DNA of 64,000 nt from Mycobacterium sp. 852013-50091_SCH5140682 (GTDB taxonomy: Bacteria; Actinomycetota; Actinomycetes; Mycobacteriales; Mycobacteriaceae): positions 25,519 through 89,518 of the forward strand of contig NZ_LZTB01000101.1 in NCBI RefSeq assembly GCF_001665685.1, read 5' to 3'. Position numbers and translations under genes: made by a program. How positions within the stretch are numbered: position 1 is the stretch's first letter; each line of letters opens with the position of its first letter. The notes under the pieces were generated by a model, which saw nothing but the letters and a program-made list of their open reading frames with translations, did no database searches and was not told where the DNA came from. Of this stretch, positions 34,255-41,266 are shown piece by piece.

Positions 34255-34269
34255 TCAACAGGGCAACCG
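34255..34269. repeat. Left copy of IS481-element target-site duplication
   Basis: TCAACAGGGCAACCG occurs here and again, identical, at 35678-35692, exactly abutting the two ends of the insertion element. A 15-bp perfect duplication is at the long end of what IS481-family elements generate and implies a single insertion event. Confidence 0.85.
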
Positions 34270-35677
34270 TGTCATCTCCCAAGACATCGGTGACAGTTCT
34301 GCATCAGGACATCGGTGACGGTTCGGGTGGTGTTGGTGGTGACACTTGGGCCCCGAGGCTCGGGCGGTGCCTGCCAATGAACCCATCGATGCTCGTGTCC
34401 GCCTGGCGATCGCCCAGTGGCCCGATGACGCGCCCCGCGGCGCGGTCTCGACGTTCTGCGCCGAGCACGGCATCTCCCGCAAGTCGTTCTACGAGTTGCG
34501 CAAGCGGGTAAAGACCGACGGACCGGCCGCGGTGCTCGAACCCAGGACCCGACGACCGAAGTCGAGCCCGTCGAGGTTGAGCGACGAGGTCAAGGGACAG
34601 GCCGTGGCGGTGCGTGCTGCCCTGGAGGCCTGCGGCCTGGACCACGGGCCGATCAGTGTGCACGAGAAGATGCGCGCGATGGGCCTAGAACAGGTCCCTT
34701 CGGTGGCGTCGCTGGCGCGCATCTTCCGCGCGGCGGGCGTGGCTCGACTTGAACCGAAGAAGAAGCCCCGCTCGGCGTGGCGGCGGTTCGTCTATCCGGC
34801 CCCGAATGCGTGCTGGCAACTGGACGCCACCGAGTACGTACTGACCCGTGGACGCAAATGCGTGATCTTCCAACTCATCGACGATCACTCCCGCTACGCG
34901 GTCGCCTCCCACGTGGCCTGGGGTGAGACCGCCGAGGCAGCGATCACCGTATTCGACAAGGCCGTCGCCATTCATGGTGTGCCCCAACGACTTTTGTCCG
35001 ACAACGGGATCGCTTTGAACCCCACGCGTCGTGGGTACGTGGGCCAGCTGGTCAAGCATGTCTCGCGCCTGGAGGTGGAGGCGATCACCGGCAAGCCGTA
35101 CAAGCCGACCGCTCAAGGGAAAAACGAACGCTTCCATCAAACATTGTTCCGCTACCTAGACAAGCAACCGCTCGCCAGCACGCGAGCTCAGTTGCAGGCC
35201 CAAGTCGACGCCTTCGATCACATCTACAACACCCAGCCCCATCAGGGGCTCCCCGGGCGCATCACACCCCTGGCCGCATGGCAGGCCACCGCAAAGGCCG
35301 AAGCTCCCCGCCCCAAACCCGATCCCCTCGTCGAGGTCTACGCCGCTGCCAAGCGTCACCGGCCCGCACCGCAACCCAAGGACCTACCCGCCGGCACCAG
35401 CCTCAGGACCCTGAACACCGCCGGCGCCTTCACTCTGGCCGGAGTCACCTACAAGGTCGACGGACGACGCAGCCTCGAGGAGGTCCTCATCGTCACCGAC
35501 GGCGACACGATCGCCGTAGCCGACCTCGACGGCGAGGTCCTCATCGAGCACACCCGCCCCCGCACCCGGAATCACATACGTCGGCAACGGACGACCCCGT
35601 GGCCAACGCCCTAACCACGACGAACCGTCACCGATGTACTGACACATCAACTGTCACCGATGTCCTGAGACATCACA
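34270..35677 (+). mobile_element. Complete IS481-family insertion sequence (1408 bp)
   Basis: The ends are 29-base imperfect inverted repeats at 34270-34298 and 35649-35677. Both contain ACATCGGTGACAGTT at the inner side, and their outer sides are TGTCATCTCCCAAG on the left and TGTGATGTCTCAGG on the right. A second subterminal repeat ACATCGGTGACGGTTCG follows inside each end, probably additional transposase sites. One transposase gene fills the element. Perfect 15-bp direct repeats flank it. The intact gene and target duplication indicate a young, potentially active copy. Confidence 0.92.
34367..35614 (+). CDS. IS481 family DDE transposase
   Basis: This 415-residue protein has an N-terminal helix-turn-helix (FCAEHGISRKSFYELRKRV near residue 28) and an rve-type integrase core. 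The three catalytic acids are in WQLDATEYVL (about 150), RLLSDNGIAL (about 210) and AQGKNERFHQTLF (about 252). A beta-rich C-terminal region follows (FTLAGVTYKVDGRRSLEEVL). I chose GTG at 34367, which has GAGG about 8 bases upstream; a TTG at 34346 is also in frame. No frameshift or stop interrupts it, so the element should be competent. Confidence 0.92.
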   Translation: MPANEPIDARVRLAIAQWPDDAPRGAVSTFCAEHGISRKSFYELRKRVKTDGPAAVLEPRTRRPKSSPSRLSDEVKGQAVAVRAALEACGLDHGPISVHEKMRAMGLEQVPSVASLARIFRAAGVARLEPKKKPRSAWRRFVYPAPNACWQLDATEYVLTRGRKCVIFQLIDDHSRYAVASHVAWGETAEAAITVFDKAVAIHGVPQRLLSDNGIALNPTRRGYVGQLVKHVSRLEVEAITGKPYKPTAQGKNERFHQTLFRYLDKQPLASTRAQLQAQVDAFDHIYNTQPHQGLPGRITPLAAWQATAKAEAPRPKPDPLVEVYAAAKRHRPAPQPKDLPAGTSLRTLNTAGAFTLAGVTYKVDGRRSLEEVLIVTDGDTIAVADLDGEVLIEHTRPRTRNHIRRQRTTPWPTP

Positions 35678-35692
35678 TCAACAGGGCAACCG
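35678..35692. repeat. Right copy of IS481-element target-site duplication
   Basis: Identical to 34255-34269. It immediately follows the right terminal repeat and stands 13 bases before the SOS box of the adjacent 13E12 gene, so the insertion fell into that gene's promoter region. Confidence 0.85.
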
Positions 35693-35705
35693 TACATGTC
35701 AGTGG

Positions 35706-35721
35706 TCGAATGTATGTTCGA
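35706..35721. promoter_or_regulatory. LexA (SOS) box at the 13E12 gene start
   Basis: TCGAATGTATGTTCGA matches the mycobacterial LexA consensus TCGAAC-N4-GTTCGA at 11 of 12 positions. It overlaps the first ATG of the following HNH gene. 13E12-repeat genes are known LexA targets in M. tuberculosis, so DNA-damage control is likely. Confidence 0.8.
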
Positions 35722-37629
35722 ATCATGCAGGCGGATGCGGTCCAAGCGGCGGCGGGGTTGCGAGCCGCGTTCGACGCGTTCGCTGCATGTGAATTCGGTT
35801 CGCTGTCTCGCGCCGAACTGATGGAGGTGCTCGACGAGTACGAGGCATTGAGCTGTCAGCTGCCTTCGGTGTGGCATCGACTGTTGGCCCAGCTGCAGGC
35901 CGACACCACACCGCGGGAGTTGGGCGCCAAATCCTGGAACGAGGTGCTGCGGATCCGGTGGCGGCTGTCGAGTGCCGAAGCCGGCCGCCGGCTGGGTGAA
36001 GCCGCTGAGTTGGGGCCACGCCGCGCCCTGACCGGGGAGCCGCTGCCGCCGGTGCTTCCGGTGATGGCCGCCGCCCAGAGCGCCGGACTGATCAATCCCG
36101 ACCACGTCAAGGTGCTGCGCGACGCGATCAAAGGGCTCCCCACCTTCGTCGACCATGCCACCCGGGAGCAGTTCGAAGCTGACCTGGTCCGCGTCGCGGT
36201 CGGGGTCGGCCCCAAAGAACTCAAAGAAACCGCCGAGTTGCGGTTGTTTCTGCTCGATCAGGACGGCCCCGAACCCGACGACACCGAACGCGCCCGCAAA
36301 CGCGGAGTCACCATGTCCAAACAGGGGCGTGATGCGATGACCGCACTGACCGCCAATCTCACTCCTGAAGCCGCCGCCGTGATGGAAGTGCTGTTCGCCA
36401 AGTTCGCCGCGCCGGGCATGTGCAACCCGGATGACGACGAACCGTGCACGTGCGGAACCCCCACCCAAGACCAGATCGACAATGATCACCGCAGCTTGGC
36501 TCAACGCCAACACGATGCGCTACTGGTCATCGGACGCATCGCGCTGATGACGGATCTTGGTCAGCTCAACGGGTTGCCGGTGTCGATCATCATCCGCACC
36601 ACCTTGCAAGACCTCGAACGCCGCGCAGGGATCGGGGTGAGCGGCGGCGGCATCAAACTGCCCATCAGCGACGTGATTCGCATGGGCGGGCACGCGAATC
36701 ATCACTTGGCGATCTTCGATGAGGCCACCGGCGCCGCCTTGAACTATTTTCGGGCCCGCCGGACTGCCAGCCCGGCCCAGCGGATCATGCTGATCGCCCG
36801 CGATGGCGGCTGCACTAAACCGTGCTGCACCGTCGGCGCCTACGGCACCCAGGTGCATCACGCGGTGGCGGATTGGGCTGATGGTGGTAATACCAACATC
36901 GACGAGATGGCTCTGGCGTGTGGCCCCGACAACCGTCTCGTGAACACCGACGGTGGCTACACCACCACCATCAATCTTCGCGGTGAGGTGGAGTGGCAGC
37001 CCCCACCCGGACTTGACCACGGCCAAAACCGGATCAACTACCACCACCGCCCCGAACTTCTGCTCACCCCACCAGAACAAGACGACCCCGACGGGACGCC
37101 GGGTGCGGCGCACTTGCCCAGACCCGTCCAAGACCTCACATGGGAATGGGAACAGCGAGCACACCCCAAGGTCAGACAGGATCCGGAGCCGCACAACGAG
37201 TTCAAACTGGACCCCGAGTCACACAAAGATCCTGAACCCGAGCTCAAGCGGAACCTCCAAGCAGAACATCCACCCGAAGCGAAGCCAGGCCTCGAGTCGC
37301 AGCCAGGTTGCCCGCCCGCGGAAATCCCGGGGCCGGCTGCCGCAGCTCAGAACTGGGACCGCGAACCGGAACCGGACGAGGCTCACGCGCCCGAGCGGAC
37401 ACCGGAATGGGACCTCGAGCCCGACCCCGAATGGGACCTGACACCCGACCTCACTCAGGTGCTGGCCTGGGAGCAAGGGCCCGACTGGGCCTCAGAGTGG
37501 GACAACACCTTCGACCCATCCAATGTCGAATGCCTCTGGGACACAGAGGCATTCACCCCAGAGTCGTCGGGCCGGTACCACCCACCCAACAACCACACCC
37601 CAAGGGGCAAAGCGGTGCGCGGCCCATAG
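35710..37629 (+). CDS. 13E12 repeat family protein (DUF222 + HNH endonuclease)
   Basis: This protein is about 639 residues. The DUF222 region (1-330) has FDAFAACEFGSLSRAELMEV, GAKSWNEVLRIRWRLSSAEA and RRLGEAAELGPRRALTGEPL. The HNH part reads IARDGGCTKPCCTVGAYGTQ, VHHAVADWADGGNTNIDEMA and LACGPDNRLV (about 360-415), so it is a predicted metal-dependent nuclease. The 190-residue tail is unusual: acidic, Pro/Trp-rich and repetitive, with DPEP, EWDLEPDPEWDLTPDL and EWDNTFDPS. The first ATG overlaps the SOS box; an in-frame ATG at 35725 lies just after it. The IS481 element has separated it from its native upstream DNA. Confidence 0.88.
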   Translation: MYVRIMQADAVQAAAGLRAAFDAFAACEFGSLSRAELMEVLDEYEALSCQLPSVWHRLLAQLQADTTPRELGAKSWNEVLRIRWRLSSAEAGRRLGEAAELGPRRALTGEPLPPVLPVMAAAQSAGLINPDHVKVLRDAIKGLPTFVDHATREQFEADLVRVAVGVGPKELKETAELRLFLLDQDGPEPDDTERARKRGVTMSKQGRDAMTALTANLTPEAAAVMEVLFAKFAAPGMCNPDDDEPCTCGTPTQDQIDNDHRSLAQRQHDALLVIGRIALMTDLGQLNGLPVSIIIRTTLQDLERRAGIGVSGGGIKLPISDVIRMGGHANHHLAIFDEATGAALNYFRARRTASPAQRIMLIARDGGCTKPCCTVGAYGTQVHHAVADWADGGNTNIDEMALACGPDNRLVNTDGGYTTTINLRGEVEWQPPPGLDHGQNRINYHHRPELLLTPPEQDDPDGTPGAAHLPRPVQDLTWEWEQRAHPKVRQDPEPHNEFKLDPESHKDPEPELKRNLQAEHPPEAKPGLESQPGCPPAEIPGPAAAAQNWDREPEPDEAHAPERTPEWDLEPDPEWDLTPDLTQVLAWEQGPDWASEWDNTFDPSNVECLWDTEAFTPESSGRYHPPNNHTPRGKAVRGP

Positions 37630-37810
37630 CCGTCACCCACGGTGGCGCCACGGGCTCGGCGTTCGTCGGCGCATCGGCTCCAGGCCGGTGATCACGTTCA
37701 ACGTCGGTTGCTCGACGCCGTTGAGGCGTTCGGCCCACGGCACCATGGCGTCACCGATCCAGGCCTGAGCAGAGTCGGACAAGACGCCTGATCTCAGCTT
37801 CCGCCGAACC

Positions 37811-38533
37811 CTACTGAGGCGCGGCGCGAACCACCCGCGACAGGAAACCGCGCACCAACGCGCGCATGCGCACAGCCGAATCATCCGCGAGTTCTTTTGT
37901 CCGCGTACGTAAATCGTCGTGGGTCAGGCCGACCGCGGCAGCGGCCGCCTCCTGCTCGTCTTCGCTCATCCAGACCTCAAGCAGTGCCGGGTCGAGTTCG
38001 GGATGGAACTGCAGACCCAGCGTGCGGCCCAGCACGAACGCTTGCGACGCACTGCCGTTCCGGGCGATTTCGACGGCGCCCGGCGGTGTCGTCCAGCGAT
38101 CGAAATGCCACTGGAACCACGGGCCGGGCGGGACAAGTTCCGGATCGTCGGTGCTGATGTAGTACCAGCCGACCTCGGGGGAATCTGACTTGCCGACGGT
38201 CCCGCCGAAGGCCTGGGCGAGCAACTGGCCGCCGAAGCACACCCCCAGCAGACCCACACCCGCCTCGGCCGCTTCCCGCAATGCGCCCATCTGAGCGCCG
38301 ACCCAGGTGGCGCGCAGGGCATCCTCGTACACGCCCCAGCGTCCGCCCATCGTGACCACCACGTCGTAGCGGGTCAGGTCGGGGAAGTCCACCTCGACGG
38401 CCGGGTTTTCCAGTTGCTCACGAGAAACCACGGCGAAGGTGTCGACGTCGAATCCGTTTTCGGCGAAGGCCTCACCCAGCGTCGTCCCCGGTTCGGCGGG
38501 GTCGTTGCGGATGATCAGTACATTCGATGCCAC
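37811..38533 (-). CDS. Class I glutamine amidotransferase-like protein
   Basis: This 240-residue protein has the GATase1 triad: nucleophile Cys in GVCFGGQLLAQAFGG near residue 98, and His/Glu in LGLQFHPELD near residue 175. Before them is VVVTMGGRWGVYED. It is free-standing and resembles the GuaA-N-like family that hydrolyses gamma-glutamyl compounds. The synthase partner, if any, is not evident. It lies 43 bases downstream of a FAH-type hydrolase and may be the third gene of an operon starting with the FadE5-like gene. Confidence 0.85.
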   Translation of the reverse strand: MASNVLIIRNDPAEPGTTLGEAFAENGFDVDTFAVVSREQLENPAVEVDFPDLTRYDVVVTMGGRWGVYEDALRATWVGAQMGALREAAEAGVGLLGVCFGGQLLAQAFGGTVGKSDSPEVGWYYISTDDPELVPPGPWFQWHFDRWTTPPGAVEIARNGSASQAFVLGRTLGLQFHPELDPALLEVWMSEDEQEAAAAAVGLTHDDLRTRTKELADDSAVRMRALVRGFLSRVVRAAPQ

Positions 38534-38576
38534 GCCTCATGCTATTTCCCGTGCTGATCGCGGTCGGGGACCGGGG

Positions 38577-39275
38577 TCAGACGCGCGGGCCGACCGTGAA
38601 TGTGAATTCCGCGACGCCGGCAACCCCGCCGGACACCACATCGCCGGGTTGCACAGGGCCGACGCCGGCCGGTGTGCCGCTGAAGATGAGATCACCGGCC
38701 GCGAGCTCCACCGCCGTCGATATGGCGCTGATGACCTCCGGCACTGACCAGATCAACTCGGTGAGATCACCGCGCTGTTTGAGATCGCCGTTGACCCGCA
38801 GCCAAATCTCGCCGGCCTCCGGGTGGCCGACTTCGGCCACCGGATGGATCGGTGTGCACGGAGCCGACGCGTCGAAGCCCTTGGACCAGTCCCACGGCCG
38901 GCTGAGCCGCTTGGCCTCGTCCTGCAGATCACGGCGGGTCAGGTCGACGCCGACGCCATAGCCCCACACGAGGTGCAACGCGTCGGCCGCGGCGACGTCA
39001 CGCCCGCCCGATCCCAACGCCACCACGAGCTCGATCTCATGGTGCAACGCCGAGGTCAGCGACGGGTAGGCGATGGTGCCCGCGGCGTCGACGACGGCGT
39101 CGGCCGGCTTCATGAAGAAGAACGGCGGCTCACGGTCCGGATCCTTGCCCATCTCGCGGGCATGGGCGGCGTAGTTGCGGCCGACGCAAAACACCCGCCG
39201 GATCGGAAAGCATGCCGTTCCGCTGCTCACCGGAAGCGACGCCTGGCGTGGCGGAGTGATCACGTAATCGGCCAT
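38577..39275 (-). CDS. Fumarylacetoacetate hydrolase (FAH) family protein
   Basis: This 232-residue single-domain FAH protein has RRVFCVGRNYAAHAREMGKD near residue 25, PPFFFMKPADAV, the metal-binding HHEIELVVALG near residue 77, GYGVGVDLTRRDLQDEAKR, and the end LIFSGTPAGVGPVQPGDVV. Such Mg-dependent hydrolases or decarboxylases act on acylpyruvates or late aromatic-degradation intermediates. It lies 23 bases after the FadE5-like gene and 43 before a glutamine amidotransferase, all on the minus strand. Confidence 0.9.
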   Translation of the reverse strand: MADYVITPPRQASLPVSSGTACFPIRRVFCVGRNYAAHAREMGKDPDREPPFFFMKPADAVVDAAGTIAYPSLTSALHHEIELVVALGSGGRDVAAADALHLVWGYGVGVDLTRRDLQDEAKRLSRPWDWSKGFDASAPCTPIHPVAEVGHPEAGEIWLRVNGDLKQRGDLTELIWSVPEVISAISTAVELAAGDLIFSGTPAGVGPVQPGDVVSGGVAGVAEFTFTVGPRV

Positions 39276-39298
39276 GTGACCATCCTCGCGCAGCGCGC

Positions 39299-41128
39299 TC
39301 AGAATGCCGCGTTGTCCAGCTCCATGACGTCGCCGTCGATCGACTCGATGACCTCGCGGACGGCCGTCAGCAGCGGCAACATGTTGTGCGCGAAGAACTT
39401 TGCGGCCGCGATCTTGCCCTGATAGAACGGCCGGTCGCGCTCACTGGCCGTTGCCAGCGCCGCGGCAGCGATCTGCGCGCTGTGCAGCAGCCGCCATCCG
39501 ATCATCAGATCGCCGACGGCGAGCAGGAACCGCACCGAACCGAGCCCGACCTTGTACAGCTGCTCGGGCTGCTCCTGCGCGGACATCAGGTAGCCGGTCA
39601 GCGTGGCGGCCATGGCCTGAACGTCGGTGAGCGCGGTGTCCAGCCGGGCGATTTCGGGCTGCAGTTCAGTGGATTCGGCCTTGATGGTCGCGGAGATCTG
39701 GGTGGCGACGTGCGCCAGCGCACTGCCCTGATCCCGCACGATCTTGCGGAAGAAGAAGTCGAGCGCCTGAATGGCCGTGGTGCCCTCGTACAGCGAGTCG
39801 ATCTTCGCGTCGCGGATGTACTGCTCGATCGGGTAGTCCTGCAGGAAGCCCGAACCGCCCAGGGTCTGCAGGGATTCGGTGAGCACCTCGTAGGCGCGTT
39901 CGGAGCCGACCCCCTTGACGATCGGCAGCAACAGATCGTTGACGCGATGCGCCAGCTCGGCGTCGGCACCGGAAACATGCAGTGCCACATCGGAATTCTG
40001 GTGCGCAGCGGTGTACAGATACACGGCGCGCAAGCCCTCGGCGTAGGCCTTCTGGGTCAGCAGGCTGCGCCGCACGTCGGGGTGTTCGATGATCGCCACG
40101 CGGGGCGCGGTCTTGTCGGCCATCGCGAGCATGTCCGAGCCCTGCAGGCGTTCCCGCGCGTAGGCCAGCGCGTTGAGATAGCCCGTCGACAGCGTGCCCG
40201 CCGATTTCACCCCGACCGTCATGCGGGCGTTCTCGATGACGCGGAACATCTGCGCGATGCCGTTGTGGACATCGCCGACGAGGTACCCGACCGCAGGCAC
40301 GTCGTGGGCGCCGAACGTGAGTTCGCAGGTGGGAGAAGACTTGATACCCATCTTGTGTTCGACGCTCGTGACATACACGCCGTTGCGTGCGCCCAGTTCC
40401 AGGGTCTCCGGGTCGAACAGGTACTTCGGCACGTAGAACAGACTCAAACCCTTGGTGCCCGGCCCCGCTCCCTCCGGGCGAGCCAGGACAAGGTGGAAGA
40501 CATTCTCGGCGGTGTCGCCGACATCGCCTCCGGAGATGAAGCGCTTCACGCCTTCGATGTGCCACGTGCCGTCGGGTTGGGCGATCGCCTTGGTCCGCCC
40601 GGCGCCGACGTCGGAGCCGGCGTCCGGTTCGGTGAGCACCATGGTGCCTGCCCAGCCCTTGTCCATGCTCATACGCGCCCAGCGTTGCTGCTCTTCGGTG
40701 CCCACCTCGGCCAACGTGTGGGCCATCGCCGGTCCCAGGCCGTAGAAAAACATGGCAGACGGGTTGGCGCACATGATCATTTCCTGGACGGCCCACACCA
40801 GTGCCGCGGGTGCGGGGACACCGCCGGCGTTCTCGGCGACGCCGATGCGCCACCATTCGGCGTCTTTGACCGCCTGCACGGTCTTGGCGAGCGGTCCGGG
40901 TACGGAGATTTCGTGGGTGGCCGGGTCGAACGCCGGCGGATTGCGGTCGGCTTCGGCGAAGGATTCTGCAACGGCGCCTTCGGCCAGCCGCGCGACTTCG
41001 TCGAGCATGGTGTGCACGGTGTCGCTGTCGAGGTCGCCGTAGGACCCCGAATCGAAGATCTCCCCGAGCTTGAGCACCTCGAACAGGTTGAACTCGATAT
41101 CCCGCACGTTGGCGATGTAATGACCCAC
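39299..41128 (-). CDS. Acyl-CoA dehydrogenase, FadE5-like (long form)
   Basis: This 609-residue protein is the long acyl-CoA dehydrogenase type with an extra C-terminal domain. It starts with GHYIANVRDIEFNLFEVLKL, the N-terminus seen in mycobacterial FadE5. It also has GTMVLTEPDAGSDVGAGRTK near residue 160 and the catalytic Glu region AKIDSLYEGTTAIQALDFFF near residue 445, followed by about 140 residues of four-helix C-terminal domain. I chose GTG at 41128 to match the family start; the 18 upstream codons (RRRRRLP) are not credible. It faces hrpA across a palindromic operator-like site and leads a probable operon with the FAH and amidotransferase genes. Confidence 0.88.
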   Translation of the reverse strand: MGHYIANVRDIEFNLFEVLKLGEIFDSGSYGDLDSDTVHTMLDEVARLAEGAVAESFAEADRNPPAFDPATHEISVPGPLAKTVQAVKDAEWWRIGVAENAGGVPAPAALVWAVQEMIMCANPSAMFFYGLGPAMAHTLAEVGTEEQQRWARMSMDKGWAGTMVLTEPDAGSDVGAGRTKAIAQPDGTWHIEGVKRFISGGDVGDTAENVFHLVLARPEGAGPGTKGLSLFYVPKYLFDPETLELGARNGVYVTSVEHKMGIKSSPTCELTFGAHDVPAVGYLVGDVHNGIAQMFRVIENARMTVGVKSAGTLSTGYLNALAYARERLQGSDMLAMADKTAPRVAIIEHPDVRRSLLTQKAYAEGLRAVYLYTAAHQNSDVALHVSGADAELAHRVNDLLLPIVKGVGSERAYEVLTESLQTLGGSGFLQDYPIEQYIRDAKIDSLYEGTTAIQALDFFFRKIVRDQGSALAHVATQISATIKAESTELQPEIARLDTALTDVQAMAATLTGYLMSAQEQPEQLYKVGLGSVRFLLAVGDLMIGWRLLHSAQIAAAALATASERDRPFYQGKIAAAKFFAHNMLPLLTAVREVIESIDGDVMELDNAAF

Positions 41129-41168
41129 GATCGGCAAGCGTCGCCGACGCCGGTTCGGGTACGCAAGC

Positions 41169-41187
41169 GTAGGTTGTGGCAACCTAC
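41169..41187. promoter_or_regulatory. Perfect operator-like palindrome between fadE5-like gene and hrpA
   Basis: GTAGGTTG-TGG-CAACCTAC has perfect 8-base arms. It lies 41 bases upstream of the acyl-CoA dehydrogenase and 80 bases upstream of hrpA. A further GAGGTTGCC half-site occurs about 23 bases closer to hrpA. This is the shape of a TetR-type operator for a fatty-acid gene; the regulator is not encoded nearby. Confidence 0.55.
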
Positions 41188-41266
41188 GGCTACGGAACCG
41201 GAGGTTGCCAGCTCAGCTGATGCTATGACCTGTATCACACTTGGCCATACACCTATCCTTGGTCGA

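Noticed and set aside
37633..37810. Minus-strand frame reading AWIGDAMVPWAERLNGVEQP
   Set aside because: It could be a gene remnant after the 13E12 gene, but there is no start, no recognisable family and under 60 residues of plausible sequence.
39386..41266. 627-codon upstream extension of the hrpA frame
   Set aside because: It lies antisense over the FadE5-like gene, has a composition typical of shadow frames (His/Arg/Gly-rich) and lacks any motif. HrpA starts at 41267.
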